From Achatina immaculata (lineage: Eukaryota > Mollusca > Gastropoda > Stylommatophora > Achatinidae), in contig CM019713.1 in assembly GCA_009760885.1 (NCBI GenBank), positions 26,040,427 to 26,104,426 of the forward strand: a stretch of 64,000 nt of DNA. The letters are read 5' to 3'. The notes under the pieces were generated by a model. It did no database searches. It was not told the origin of the DNA and saw only the letters and a program-made list of their open reading frames with translations. The translations under genes and the position numbers were made by a program. This document shows positions 18,134 to 29,079 of the stretch, in pieces (the first letter of the stretch is position 1; each line of letters begins with the position of its first letter).

Positions 18134-18842
18134 CATTCATTCATTCATTCATTTGCATGTCCCTTGCGGAACTTTGCCTCCCAAACAGCACTCCTGTAGG
18201 CCTCTCGGTTGTGAGCAAGATGGTCTGCTGCTGCGGCATCCATTTGCAGATCGTCAACGATGTCTTGCAGCCATCTTCGTTTTGGTCTTCCTCTTTTTCT
18301 TTTTCCCATTATGTATCCTTCCAATACGGTCTTCTCTAAATTATCATGACGTTTAATGTGTCCAAACTATTTCAGTTTTCTCTCTTTAATCCTCTTCACT
18401 AGCCAGCCTTCTTCAATATTAAGCTCTTGTAGTATAGATATATTTGTTCTTTTTTGTGTCCACGATATTTGGAGAACTCTTCTGTAGCATTTACATTCAA
18501 AGGCATTTATGTGTTTCTCAGCTGTTTTGTTAAGTGTCCAGGTCTCACAGGCATATGTTGCTATGGGAAATATGCATGCCCTTAAAAATCTTATTTTTGT
18601 AGTTCTGTCTGCTCCTCTCCACAGATTCTTTATTTGTTTTACTTTCTGAAGAGCGATAGATGTCCTCCTTTTAATGTCCCTCATTGTATCTCCATTATTA
18701 GTTAGTAGTGATCCAAGATATTCAAAACTCTCCACTTCTTCCAATTTTTCCTCATTGATATATATTTCAGCTGCCTTGTTTGTTTTGTCAGTTGTCATCA
18801 ATTTAGTTTTCTTTGCATTAAGATAGAGGTTCTGCTCTTCTT
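18134..18842 (-). mobile_element. LINE-A copy nested in the Penelope-like element
   Basis: Perfect 11-bp TSD CGGTCTCCTCT at 18123-18133 and 18843-18853. The ORF fragment includes EEQNLYLNAKKTKLMTTDKT, SFEYLGSLLTNNGD, ACIFPIATYACETWTLNKTA and RGRPKRRWLQDIVDDL, the end of an RTE/jockey-like RT ORF. The 3' end is an (ATGA)n tail, seen as attc repeats at 18134-18152. 5'-truncated, about 709 bp. The apparent fusion MCKRCDINYIEETEEEQN is PLE running into LINE-A. Confidence 0.93.
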
Positions 18843-19555
18843 CGGTCTCCTCTATATAGTTAATATCGCAACGTTTGCACATAATGGCATAAATGACATT
18901 GCGTGAAGTGCAGGTGAAATCCTCCTGAACTGATAACGTGGGTTTAGGGAAGGAGATCTGGCTAGCCTCAATAACAAATGGGCAAGTATTGCATCTACGA
19001 CGCCTGCAACGTCTGGTACCATAAAAAGAGTCCTCCGTCTTAAGGCGACTTCTAACTAATGTGTCCCTGAGGTTCTTGTCCCGTCTTTAGGCCAATAATG
19101 GGGGTTCTCCAAAGAGTTCACGTGTATCAGGGTCTGTCTGGAGGAGATGGAGATGGCGAAACAGTATGTTCTTAACTGCCAAACTATGGGGGTGGTGCGT
19201 GAGTACCAGTTTGACTCTGTCCGAGCTACAGTGCGGTTTAGGGGTGAGGGCTTGTTGCCGCGATATATGGCTGATGCGGTTCTAAGACGACGTGAGAACA
19301 TGTTCTGGATAATCGAGTCGACGGAAGAAATCCAACATCCCGTGAGCATGATCATGGAAATCAACATCCTCAGTACACAAGCGTCGCAACCTAAGAAGAT
19401 GGGAGAAGGAAACATAGTCCTTACACGATCTGGGGTGGGAGGAGGAGTACAAGAGATAGCTGTGAGAGTCTGTAGGCTTATAGTGGACAGAAGTAGTAAG
19501 TCCGGTAGGACCGATAGTGACGGCAATATTAAGTTAGCAGAAGTTGTGAATTCAT

Positions 19556-19625
19556 ACTTATATATTCATGTATTCATACTTATATACTTAGCTTTATATA
19601 CTTATAGTTATAGAACAGTGTATAT
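19556..19625 (+). repeat. AT-rich array split by the Penelope-like insertion (right part)
   Basis: 'cttatatacttagctttata' resembles 16840-16945. It marks the 5' boundary of the PLE. Confidence 0.6.
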
Positions 19626-19799
19626 TTATACACTAATTATTCGTCGGAGGGAGATAATCCAGCCAGTCCATTGTTCTGGCGCCCCTTAGAGTTTTCTTTA
19701 TTTTAGGAGTGGGCCCCCCGAGTGCTTCGGGGCGCATAGGGTGGATGAAAAGATAACTTGGGGGGGGGGGGAGGCTGTTCTTGACTAACATACTTGGAG

Positions 19800-20240
19800 A
19801 AAATGTAGAAAAACTAAACGATAGCGATGCTCGTGGGAAGGGTTGCCAATGTGACGGCCGAACAGAATGATACAGGATATATTTATTACAAAAATATTTT
19901 TAAAAATCAAAATAAAGGAGGAAAATCCCACAAAATAATCAACACAATTTATTCTGAAAGTAATCCGAAAATTAAATATCAGGAACAAATTTTACAATGG
20001 AATAAGACAACAGAGTAATCTTTCCGCGCGGAGATTTCGTCAGGCAGCAAAAAAATGCAAGTTGCTTTCCGCAGTTTTGTAGCAGTAACCAGGCGCACCT
20101 GTATGCACACCTGTGAATATATGCTCACATCTTACCCTACCTGTACGTAATGGAGCCAAGTACTGAATGTGTTCTCGTGGCTGATTAAGAGCTCTCTGTG
20201 AACGGTCATCACAACCTAGCACTGGCATCAACGTAGAGGA
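19800..20240 (-). mobile_element. Possible Penelope-like 3' terminus
   Basis: The minus strand at about 20010-20045 reads 'ctgacgaaatctccgcgcgg' then 'aaagatta'. This includes an intact CUGANGA-type box and a strong hairpin, in the layout of PLE terminal repeats. No protein motif supports it. Confidence 0.35.
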
Positions 20241-20264
20241 TTTGGTAAAGTTTCAGTTCTGAAG

Positions 20265-20595
20265 TTTTATGATTGTAATTCAATAAATTCCCACGTGTTT
20301 TATGACTGCAATTCAATCAATTCCAATGTTTTATGCCGGCAATTCAATAAATTCCAATGTTTTATGCCGGCAATTCAATAAATTCCAATGTTTTATGACT
20401 GCAATCTGTAAATTACCAATAGTTCTTTTACTGCAATTCTATAAGTTCTCATTAGTTTCATGACTGCAATCCAATAAATTCCTAGATGTTTTATGATCGC
20501 ATTTCAATAAATTTCAAGAAGTTTTATGATTGCAGTTTTAAAAATTTCCATAGTTTTATGATTGCAGTAATTTCCATATATTTTATGGCTACATT
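20265..20595 (+). repeat. About 31-bp degenerate minisatellite
   Basis: About ten units of 'ttttatgactgcaattcaat' plus 'aaattccaatg', degenerating to the right. Confidence 0.85.
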
Positions 20596-20696
20596 TCAGT
20601 AAGCTCCAGAAACAGAGAAAGAACACAGCATAACCAGATTCTTACCTTATAAAAACATTCACATTCAAGAAGGTTTGGTTTAAAAGAATATTACAA

Positions 20697-20772
20697 ACAG
20701 AACACATAGAACATACAGAACAAATGGAACATACAGAACAAATGGAACATACAGAACAAATAGAACATAACA
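20697..20772 (+). repeat. 18-bp short tandem array
   Basis: About four units of 'acatacagaacaaatgga'. Confidence 0.85.
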
Positions 20773-21078
20773 AGAAACTGATGGGACTATCAGAAAGTCT
20801 TAGTAACGGTCTTACAAGAATTCTTGTAGAAGAATTGCTTGCTCATTTCTTTGTTTTTTTTAAATATGATGGCTATTACTAGAAGTTCATCATGTAGGCT
20901 CTTTTCAAAGGCTTCAGTTTCGTAAAAGCACAACAACAATAACGACATGAAATGATGTTCATAGACAGCAATTAGTAATGACAGATTATGTGTTTTGCTT
21001 TACATAAGCCCATTTAGTTCTTCTATATTAGACAACCATAAAATCTTCCATGTTACAGACAAATGTTGTTCAGCTAAG

Positions 21079-21741
21079 TCAGTCTGTCGATGTGGCAGTT
21101 GTGGAGTATCCATGGAAGGTTTTGTTCTTTATGTTTTCTTTACTACCGTAGAGTCTGTTAACGATCTCTGCCACGCTCTTTGTCCTGGCCAGCCCACTTA
21201 ACAGAGGTAAACGTACTGACTGTAGATACATGCCTTGGAAGTCAGGTGGAAGTCTGTAACAAACTGTGGAAGCACGCCCACTTGCTTTGGTTGCAGAACT
21301 CAGCCTCGAGACAATGTTGTTAACTTCCTCCACTGTTACTGTTTTGTTATCCGTGTACAGATATACACAGGGGACGGGTGTTTTATTCAGTTCCACCTCA
21401 TCTTCGTGGCACAAGTAACATTCAGTGGCTTGTTTAGCCCTACTTGCAGTTGTTGGTCGCGAGAGCTGTTGGAGCGCCTTCTCTCTCTCAGATGCAGTAG
21501 CAGGACGCGATGTTGCCACTTGAACGCTAGAGTTCTCTTTGTTAAGGCCGTAGTCGCTTCTAGACAAAACCTGAGCCCGGGTTGGTTTCTGGATTCTTCG
21601 CAGCAGTCTCTGGAGTTCTCGGTCTGTAAGCTTCCGAGTTTCGCCAGGCTGTCCAGTATAGGAGGCGCAGTGGGTTCTTCTGCTGCAGCACGATGGAGTC
21701 CGCGGTGGAGGAGTGGCCTTCAAGTAACGATAGTTGTGGGT
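21079..21741 (-). CDS. Unidentified host protein, terminal coding exon
   Basis: Exon from the acceptor 'ttttcctcgtgcag|acccac' (21741) to the stop at 21079, 220 codons. It joins exon 23652-23438 in phase 0. The protein is basic and Ser/Thr-rich with no membrane segment. A degenerate motif recurs: LTDRELQRLLRRIQKPTRAQ, REKALQQLSRPTTAS, VEEVNNIVSRLSSATKAS and SVAEIVNRLYGSKE, echoed in the upstream exon by LKDIVSRLRKPTYNS. A C-x2-C pair (YLCHEDE preceded by CY) is present but not a clear zinc site. I do not recognise the family. Short helical repeats of this style occur in cytoskeletal and ciliary proteins, but that is only a guess. Confidence 0.75.
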   Translation of the reverse strand, partial: THNYRYLKATPPPRTPSCCSRRTHCASYTGQPGETRKLTDRELQRLLRRIQKPTRAQVLSRSDYGLNKENSSVQVATSRPATASEREKALQQLSRPTTASRAKQATECYLCHEDEVELNKTPVPCVYLYTDNKTVTVEEVNNIVSRLSSATKASGRASTVCYRLPPDFQGMYLQSVRLPLLSGLARTKSVAEIVNRLYGSKENIKNKTFHGYSTTATSTD

Positions 21742-21829
21742 CTGCACGAGGAAAAAAAAAGCATTATCAGCTTTGGCCAAAACACTGGAGGTAAAGACGC
21801 TCTCTGAGGTAGCAGCCAACGACTCAAAA

Positions 21830-22115
21830 TAGACTAGCTACCACAGGATTTGGGAACCACAACTGATCTAGACGCTGTCCTACCTCTCCGTGGGTTACCC
21901 CAGCTAGCAGCTCTGCAAACAGGGCAATGATCGCACAGACTTTGTGTGCGTGGAAGTGGCCAAGGAAGCACTGTGTCTTCCTTTCTTTTTTTACCTTCAT
22001 GGAAAAAAAAAGTAATAGTCGCTGCAATCTTCTCCCCCATTCGGTACGACCACTGTGCTCCAGCGCGCTCACCACGTCGGCTGCAAAGAAAGCCAGCTTG
22101 CACTTCTAGGGAAAC
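21830..22115 (+). repeat. Dispersed repeat R1 copy in intron
   Basis: Similar in order and sequence to 14400-14735: 'gaaccacaactgatctagac', 'tgtcctacctctccg' and 'cgtcggctgcaaag'. Confidence 0.5.
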
Positions 22116-22194
22116 AGAAGATAGGACAAGAGACAAGACAAGACACAAGGCAAGACATTTACCTGTTCGTCTGTGTCTAATGTGTTTTTCAGAT

Positions 22195-23392
22195 CTAAGA
22201 GATTGTCGTAAACGTCATATAGTGACTCAGATGATACACCAAATAAACAATAAGAAATACAACATCAGTATTTGATATACACAGAGAAAGAATACCAAAC
22301 AAACAATAAGAAATGCAACATCAGTGTTTGACATACACAGAGAAAAAATACCAAACAAACAATAAGAAATACATCACTATTTGACATACACAGAGAAAAA
22401 ATACCAAACAAACAATAAGAAATACATCACTATTTGACATACACAGAGAAAAAATACCAAACAAACAATAAGAAATACATCACTATTTGACATACACAGA
22501 GAAAGAGTATCAAACAAACAATAAGAAATACATCACTATTTGACATACACAGAGAAAGAGTATCAAACAAACAATAAGAAATACATCACTATTTGACATA
22601 CACAGAGAAAAAATACCAAACAAACAATAAGAAATGCATCACTATTTGACATACACAGAGAAAAAATACCAAACAAACAATAAGAAATACATCACTATTT
22701 GACATACACAGAGAAAAAATACCAAACAAACAATAAGAAATACATCACTATTTGACATACACAGAGAAAGAGTATCAAACAAACAATAAGAAATACAACA
22801 TCAGTATTTGACATACACAGAGAAAGAATACCAAACAAACAATAAGAAATACAATATTAGTATTTGACATACACAGAGAAAGAATACCAAACAAACAATA
22901 AGAAATACAACATCAGTGTTTGACATACACAGAGAAAGAATACCAAACAAACAATAAGAAATACATCACTATTTGACATAAACAGAGAAAGAATACCAAA
23001 CAAACAATAAGAAATACAACATCACTATTTGACATACACAGAGAAAGAATACTAAACAAACAATAAAAAAACACAACATAGTATTTGACACACACATAGA
23101 AAGAATACCAAACAAACAATAAGAAATACAACATCAGTGTTTGACATACACAGAGAAAGACTACCAAACAAACAATAAGAAATACAACATCATTATTTGA
23201 CATACACAGAGAAAGAATACTAAACAAACAATAAAAAAACACAACATAGTATTTGACACACACAGAGAAAGAATACTAAACAAACAATAAAAAACACAAC
23301 ATAGTATTTGACATACACAGAGAAAGAATACTAAACAAACAATAAGAAATACAACATAGTATTTGACACACACAGAGAAAGACTTATCTTAA
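22195..23392 (+). repeat. 53-56-bp minisatellite filling an intron
   Basis: About 21-22 units of 'acatacacagagaaaaaata' plus 'ccaaacaaacaataagaaat' plus a short variable link. It lies in the intron between the two exons of the unidentified gene and stops about 45 bp from the exon donor. Confidence 0.95.
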
Positions 23393-23437
23393 TCTTATCA
23401 CTGAGACCTATCCTTGACAAACATAGGAACTGCCAAC

Positions 23438-23652
23438 CTTATCTGCCTGCTCGCTGTGTACTTGACTGTTGTATGTGGGTTTCCTCAGTCTGGAGACTAT
23501 GTCTTTCAGCTCTGCCTGACCAACTTTCTTGGAACCATAAACCACATAATTCTCTGGATCTGGCGTCACTTTGTAGAAGTAGCTACTCATGCTGAGTCCG
23601 CCCAGGTACACAAGTTTTTCAAGATCAGGATGGGGAGTTGGAAGATAAAACC
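23438..23652 (-). CDS. Unidentified host protein, penultimate exon
   Basis: The acceptor is 'aaatttcttgccag' before 23652; the donor is 'gcagataag|gttggc' at 23438/23437. It is 215 bp, two bases plus 71 codons, ending phase 0 and matching the next exon's start. Sequence features are GFYLPTPHPDLEKLVYLGGL, YFYKVTPDPENYVVYGSKKV and AELKDIVSRLRKPTYNS. Earlier exons, beyond 23652 on this strand, were not found. Confidence 0.72.
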
Positions 23653-23659
23653 CTGGCAA

Positions 23660-24200
23660 GAAATTTTTAAAAACATTTCTTAGTTATATTATAAGCGGTA
23701 GTTGTGGTGGAGCTTAATAAAAAGCCTGGAATATCAGCCCCTGGATAAGGCTCTGACCAGCTGTTTATTGTAAGTCTGGAGTGGGGAAGGGGGTGGGGGA
23801 GTGGGGGCGTGGCATTTAAAGGGGCAGACAATCAGAAATTTTTGGTCTTATCATTATCTTGGGTATGATGGTCAATACTTACTCGCCATGAATGTAAACA
23901 ACAGCCGTATAAGCGAGTTACAGCCATGTCTGTGGAGTTGCCAGGCATGCCAGGCATTTAGCTCGCAGTTTTCTGTCTCTGCATGGCTTAACCGGCAACT
24001 CTCAGCTCTTTCCTAAATCTTTATCTTCCTACCAACCCAAAACTCTCCGACTTCTACACCTTCATAAAATGTTCTATTTCTACAGATTTGAGCTCTACTG
24101 TCTATTTTAGTTTAAGTTGGAATCTCATTAACCAGTGAGTGTTAGTGTTAGTCTCCTTTTCAATTTACGCACAATTCACATCAATTCCTGTTTTAAATCT
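23660..24200. other. No recognised gene or repeat apart from a G-rich motif
   Basis: Probably intron or upstream sequence of the unidentified minus-strand gene. The G-run cluster at 23783-23807 is listed separately. Confidence 0.3.
23783..23807 (+). other. G-quadruplex-type motif
   Basis: Four G-runs of at least four (ggggaa, gggggt, gggggagt, ggggg) with loops of 2, 1 and 3 bases. It lies about 130 bp upstream of an exon acceptor on the opposite strand. Confidence 0.6.
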
Positions 24201-24204
24201 TCTC

Positions 24205-25085
24205 TTTCACTTCCATAAATACTTCATTTAAAGCTGTGTAATTAATAAATACTTTATGAAAAGTTCTGTAATCAATAAGTACTTTATATAAAGATCTGTG
24301 ATCACTGTATACTTTATATAAAGTTGTGTATTCATTCATTCATTCATTCATTTGCATGTCCCTTGCGGAACTTTGCCTCCCAAACAGCACTCCTGTAGGC
24401 CTCTCGGTTGTGAGCAAGATGGCCTGCTGCTGTTGCATCCATTTCCAGATCGTCAACGATGTCTTGCAGCCATCTTCGTTTTGGTCTTCCTCTTTTTCTT
24501 TTTCCCATTATGTATCCTTCCAATACGGTCTTCTCTAAATTATCATGACGTTTAATGTGTCCAAAATATTTCAGTTTTCTCTCTTTACGCCTCTTCATTA
24601 GCCAGCCTTCTTCAATATTAAGCTCTTGTAGTATAGATATATTTGTTCTTTTTTGTGTCCACGATATTTGGAGAACTCTTCTGTAGCATTTACATTCAAA
24701 GGCATTTATGTGTTTCTCAGCTGTTTTGTTAAGTGTCCAGGTCTCACAGGCATATGTTGCTATGGGAAAGATGCATGCCCTTAAAAATCTTATTTTTGTG
24801 GTTCTGTCTGCTCCTCTCCACAGATTCTTTATTTGTTTTACTTTCTGAAGAGCGATAGATGTCCTCCTTTTAATTTCCCTCATTGTATCTCCATTATTAG
24901 TTAGTAGCGATCCAAGATATTCAAAACTCTCCACTTCTTCCAGTTTTTCCTCATTGATACATATAAAGTTGTGTAATCAATAAATATTTCATATAAAGTT
25001 GTGTAATCAATAAATACTTTAGATAAAGTTGTGTATTCGATAAATATTTTAATAAAATTATGTAATCGCCAAAACATTAAAGTTG
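24205..25085 (+). repeat. About 34-bp AT-rich array interrupted by LINE-A
   Basis: Units of 'ataaagttgtgtaatcaata' plus 'aatactttat' occur on both sides of the LINE-A at 24331-24960 (24205-24330 and 24961-25085). Confidence 0.8.
24331..24960 (-). mobile_element. LINE-A copy with 15-bp TSD
   Basis: TSD 'atataaagttgtgta' at 24316-24330 and 24961-24975, exact. The open ORF covers the C-terminal 196 residues (SFEYLGSLLTNNGD to EAKFRKGHANE). (ATGA)n tail at the left end. 5'-truncated. This ORF tract has no stop, so it is one of the youngest-looking copies. Confidence 0.93.
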
Positions 25086-25159
25086 TGTAATATATGAATA
25101 CTTTAATAGTAATATTAATACTGCAGCTATTAGTACATTTGCTACCTCTGCTATTATAG

Positions 25160-25294
25160 ATATTTAAGATAGACAGACATACATACAGACAGACAGATAG
25201 ACAGACAGGTAGGCAGACAGGCAGATAGACAGACATATAGACAGATAGATAGATAGACAGACAAACAGACAGACAGATAGATAGACAGACAGAC

Positions 25295-25351
<57 letters not shown>

Positions 25352-25352
25352 C
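25160..25352 (+). repeat. (GATA/GACA)n microsatellite
   Basis: Interspersed gaca and gata tetranucleotides passing into a pure gata run. Confidence 0.97.
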
Positions 25353-25735
25353 TTGCCGCCTACAAGCAACACAGCTACGGCCACGAAAACCACCTAACAG
25401 AGAACTGTAGTACGTCGACTGATCTGAAAGTTAACAAGCACGCAATAAACCGACAGCACATGAACTACGAAACTGGTAATAAAATGCCAGGGGAATATCA
25501 TATCTCTACGGATAATATTTGGAGAGCTTTAACAGTACAAGTTCTTATCTCCAGTGACACCAAGGAGTGCATGGCTCTGTAGAGTCATCGATGCAACCGC
25601 TTGTGGAATGAAGACCTGACTTGAAAAAAAAAATATATATATATATTCGTCTAAAAGAGTGATACAAACAATTTGTGTATAGACTTTTTTAATGTAGTTT
25701 TCTAACAGACGTATACATTTTCGGTCTCTGATACT

Positions 25736-26187
25736 CATTCATTCATTCATTTGCATGTCCCTTGCAGAACTTTGCCTCCCTAACAGCACTCCTGTAGGCC
25801 TCTCGGTTGTGAGCAAGATGGCCTGCTGCTGTTGCATCCATTTCCAGATCGTCAACGATGTCTTGCAGCCATCTTCGTCTTGGTCTTCCTCTTTTTCTTT
25901 TTCCCATTATGTATCCCTCCAATACGGTCTTCTCTAAATTATCATGACGTTTAATGTGTCCAAAATATTTCAGTTTTCTCTCTTTAATCCTCTTCACTAG
26001 CCAGCCTTCTTCAATATTAAGCTCTTGTAGTATAGATATATTTGTTCTTTTTTGTGTCCACGATATTTGGAGAACTCTTCTGTAGCATTTACATTCAAAG
26101 ACATTTATGTGTTTCTCGGCTGTTTTGTTAAGTGTCCAGGTCTCACAGGCATATGTTGCGATGGGATGCATGCCCTTAAAAATCGTA
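25736..26187 (-). mobile_element. LINE-A copy, 452 bp
   Basis: TSD 'tctctgatact' at 25725-25735 and 26188-26198, exact. Encodes the last 142 residues of the LINE-A ORF without a stop. Confidence 0.93.
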
Positions 26188-26217
26188 TCTCTGATACTGT
26201 ATATCGTATATATACAA

Positions 26218-26263
26218 TGTGTGTGTGTGTGCGTGCGTGTGTGTGTGTGTGAGTGTGTGTGTA
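26218..26263 (+). repeat. (GT)n microsatellite
   Basis: gt repeats with occasional gc. Confidence 0.95.
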
Positions 26264-26486
26264 AGATCGATCACTGAAGCACAGAGACATCTATAACTTA
26301 TAGTTATTATTTATAGTTATCTATTATCCTGTTTCGTGGACATCTGACTACATTTATTATAATATTCTTATCTTTATCTTCTCATCCATCGGACACATGA
26401 TCTGTTTTGCCATTATCCCTTTTGGTCGTCTTAAAAGACAGTGTTAAAGAATGTCAGACGTTCTTTTATGTTGACTTTCAGTTATA

Positions 26487-26880
26487 CAGGGTGTTCCAAA
26501 AGTTCCTCTACAGTTTCGGAGGCCACTGCAGAAAGACAAATGCAGCCTCAGCATGGAGAACGTGCGTGTTACTTTGTAGAGAAATTCTCAGATTTTTAAA
26601 CAGACCTTACAGAGAGTCAAAATATGAGCCCGTCTTGTAACAAGGTCGAAGCGATAATCGAGTTCCTCTAGTGTTTTTAGTAGCATATCTGGAGTAACAA
26701 ACACATTCATTCATTCATTCATTTGCATGTCCCTTGCGGAACTTTGCCTCCCAAACAGCAGTCCTGTAGGCCTCTCGGTTGTGAGCAAGAAACAAACACA
26801 ATGACCCTGTATTTAATGTACCCTCATAATAAAGGGGTCGCCTGCCGCCGGAACTGTATCAGAATTTTTGGAACGCCCTG
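26487..26880. mobile_element. Mariner/Tc1-type MITE, about 394 bp including a nested LINE-A stub
   Basis: Terminal inverted repeats 'cagggtgttccaaaagttcc' (left) and the complementary 'agaatttttggaacgccctg' (right), each flanked by TA (26485-26486, 26881-26882). No transposase. Confidence 0.82.
26706..26790 (-). mobile_element. LINE-A 85-bp stub nested in the MITE
   Basis: Exact TSD AACAAACACA at 26696-26705 and 26791-26800. Only the last coding bases and the (ATGA)n tail were copied. Confidence 0.93.
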
Positions 26881-27082
26881 TATTTTGATTATAAAAAAAA
26901 TCAAGTGTCATTGTACCATATCTTGACTTGTTTCTCTGAACGAAATCAATACAGCAAAGGCCAACTTATAACACTAGATTTGCCTTGTACTGTATGACTT
27001 ACGACCACTTCCGAAACGATTTTGACTCCTTGTTAACAAAGTCGAGGCTTGAAGTGTGCACTAAATGGGATCAAGTGTGAGA

Positions 27083-27630
27083 CAGCGTTTCTCAACATTT
27101 GGAGATGCCGAGGAAATCAATAAAAATGTTTAGTCCGTAACTCTTCCGCGATTGCAGTCTTCATTTGCTTACGCTCGTCACAGTAGAAAAGACTGTGAAA
27201 CATGAACATCGAGTAGGATGTGGAGAAGGCCGCGGTGGTTTTACTCACTTCCAGTAACTGATCCAAGAAATTAGCTGTTGATTGGCTTCTACTCCCATGG
27301 GAACCCTGCTTCGTGGCCAGGCTTATCAAAACAACTTCTATCTGGGACTAATACGATTAGACAGAGCGAGGCCTTAGCATACATTAGTTCTCTACCTTTG
27401 ATAAATGCAGCCTCCAGCACAGACATCACTTGTCGCTTTAGTAACCTGCTTGTCATGAACAATGAAACAAGTACAAGTGGTTGGTCCGTGGCACAGCATC
27501 ACGTGGTTTGGGGGCTGGAGTGTCAGCTCGGTATTGAATAAAAACAAGGTTTTCTGTCGCTGCGATGTCTGGGGTCCACGACACTAGTTGGAATAGTGTC
27601 CCTTCGATATAAAAAAATTGGGAACCACTG
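27083..27630. mobile_element. Possible decayed hAT MITE
   Basis: Left 'cagcgtttctcaaca' and right 'ttgggaaccactg' resemble hAT termini in inverted orientation, but the flanking 8-mers do not match. The interior is unremarkable. Confidence 0.3.
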
Positions 27631-27674
27631 CAGTACAGTATATAATTCAGTTTCTATAAAGAGCAACTCTCTTC

Positions 27675-27745
27675 TGAACCTTTAGGTGCCCAAGGTACAT
27701 AGGGCATCAGCAAGGGTTTTCCACAAACTCCTGTCCTTCGCCTTT
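27675..27745 (-). mobile_element. LINE-E 3' fragment
   Basis: 'ggtgcccaaggtacataggg' and 'agggttttccacaaac' match the LINE-E end at 54970-55040. Confidence 0.7.
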
Positions 27746-27944
27746 TTTTAAAAACAACAATGGCAGATGGTAGACGCGCTGCAGAAATGAACTGGAGATC
27801 GGGAAGGCTTAAAACAGCCCGAAGTGGCTGCTAACATATGGCAGTATGTTGTTAGCTGCGACAAAAAGAATGTTACGGAGTTTTCACTCTAACATCGTCC
27901 TGCGTGACCTGGGCACCAAACCGTTGACAAAGAAATCAGGAGAC

Positions 27945-28026
27945 GGGTGAAGATATAGCAGGGCCGTAGAGAACCCGCCAGGCCCCGGGATATAGCAGGG
28001 CCGTACAGAACCCGCCAGGCCCCGGG
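27945..28026 (+). repeat. Two-unit direct repeat
   Basis: 'gatatagcagggccgta' plus 'agaacccgccaggccccggg' occurs twice in succession. Confidence 0.8.
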
Positions 28027-28117
28027 GTGGGTTACTATGGAGGCCCCTATACAAAAATATATAAGAAGAAACGAAAGAAAAAAAAGACCACGGGACCTCC
28101 TCAACAGCCCCACTTAC

Positions 28118-28205
28118 CCCCCCCCCCCTTTTTCCATTCGGGACTAAGATATGATTTGGGGGGGGGGTTCAACATATAGGACAGTGAAAGCGGGGGGGGG
28201 GGTGC
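28118..28205 (+). repeat. Homopolymer C and G runs
   Basis: One run of about thirteen C followed by two runs of at least ten G. It could fold or pair, and is prone to assembly error. Confidence 0.8.
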
Positions 28206-28451
28206 GCTCAGATAAGTTGCAGTACAACGAAAAGCAATAATATAAGCCACTGAAGAGAAGACAGGAGAGAAGAAAGACAACGAATCTCTTTAGAAACGCA
28301 GAGGATGCCACAAAACTGAAGAATGGCACATGGTGATGATAATGACCAGCATACACGACCCACTTACAAATAGACGGCTATCGTATGGATAGATTGGCCA
28401 CAGGAAGAGACACTGCAAGCTGGGAGTTTCTTGGAGTCCAGTCTTTCCTCG

Positions 28452-28497
28452 TGTTGATGATGATATTGATGATGACGATGATGATGATGATGATGAA
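28452..28497 (+). repeat. (GAT)n microsatellite
   Basis: gatgat repeats with slight variation. Confidence 0.9.
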
Positions 28498-28842
28498 TAT
28501 ATGAAAACCTGTTCCTTTTGTTGTAAATAACAAATGTAGTCTATTTTACAGACAAGAATAGATCTAATAATAAAACACAAGTACCAAAAACCTATATAAT
28601 TTGCAAATAAAGCTTTTATATAACTAAATTATATTTTATAAGAACAAAACATTTCACAAAAAATAACTTACAAAAGCATGAAGCGGTTGTTGGTTTCTGC
28701 AACGTTGTATAACTTTATTATCTTTAATGTGTAGTGTTCGACGTTTGTTAATATTCCAGCAAAGTTGTTGACTAGAGTTCTCTGTACTTATGAAACGACG
28801 GGCAACACTGCCAGGACACACACTCTTATTGTTTTTCCCGCA

Positions 28843-28844
<2 letters not shown>

Positions 28845-28875
<31 letters not shown>
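28845..28875 (+). repeat. (CA)n microsatellite
   Basis: ca dinucleotide run. Confidence 0.95.
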
Positions 28876-28877
<2 letters not shown>

Positions 28878-29079
28878 TCCAGTACAATATGTATTCTTAT
28901 CGCCTCATTTAATCTATATATAATATATAAAACAGATTCAGTCGAACACGAGACCAGCAAATACAACGCTATCGATTGATTTCTTCCAGATCGATAGAGT
29001 AGAACTGCACTGAAGTGTTGAATCGGGTTCATTTTGGGTTAGCAGGTTTGTAGAAATCGTGGAAGGTTTTTTTTAATGG

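Larger units (their letters stand above)
16946..19555 (-). mobile_element. Penelope-like element with GIY-YIG endonuclease, 5'-truncated and doubly interrupted
   Basis: Minus strand. From 19530 downwards the reading gives the RT thumb region (HYKPTDSHSYLLYSSSHP, LRLRRLC, DFFRRLDYP), then after frameshifts NLRDTLVRSRL and CNTCPF, then the GIY-YIG start CTSRNVIYAIMCKRCDINYI up to 18843. A LINE-A insertion (18134-18842) follows. Reading resumes as EETGLR, stop, GDRFRQHLNDI and PVAKHF (YIEET replaces the usual YIGET). A GAA-tailed element (17562-17998) follows, then RKALE and RLIFLAGCLHPAGVN near 17500. The 3' UTR carries a hammerhead-like segment at 17041-17075. These motifs are hallmarks of EN(+) PLEs. 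Frameshifts and stops mean it is inactive. Confidence 0.88.

Noticed and set aside
18367..18882. 171-codon ORF starting MCKRCDINYIEETEEEQN as one gene
   Set aside because: Chimera of PLE endonuclease (before 18843) and inserted LINE-A; the TSD marks the joint.
19147..19689. 180-codon plus-strand ORF
   Set aside because: It is antisense to the Penelope-like RT, whose motifs are clear on the minus strand.
22195..23392. Membrane-protein-like minus-strand ORFs rich in Cys, Val and Phe
   Set aside because: Translation of the 53-56-bp minisatellite in an intron.
27083..27630. Confident hAT element
   Set aside because: Terminal similarity only; flanking 8-mers do not match, so kept at low confidence.
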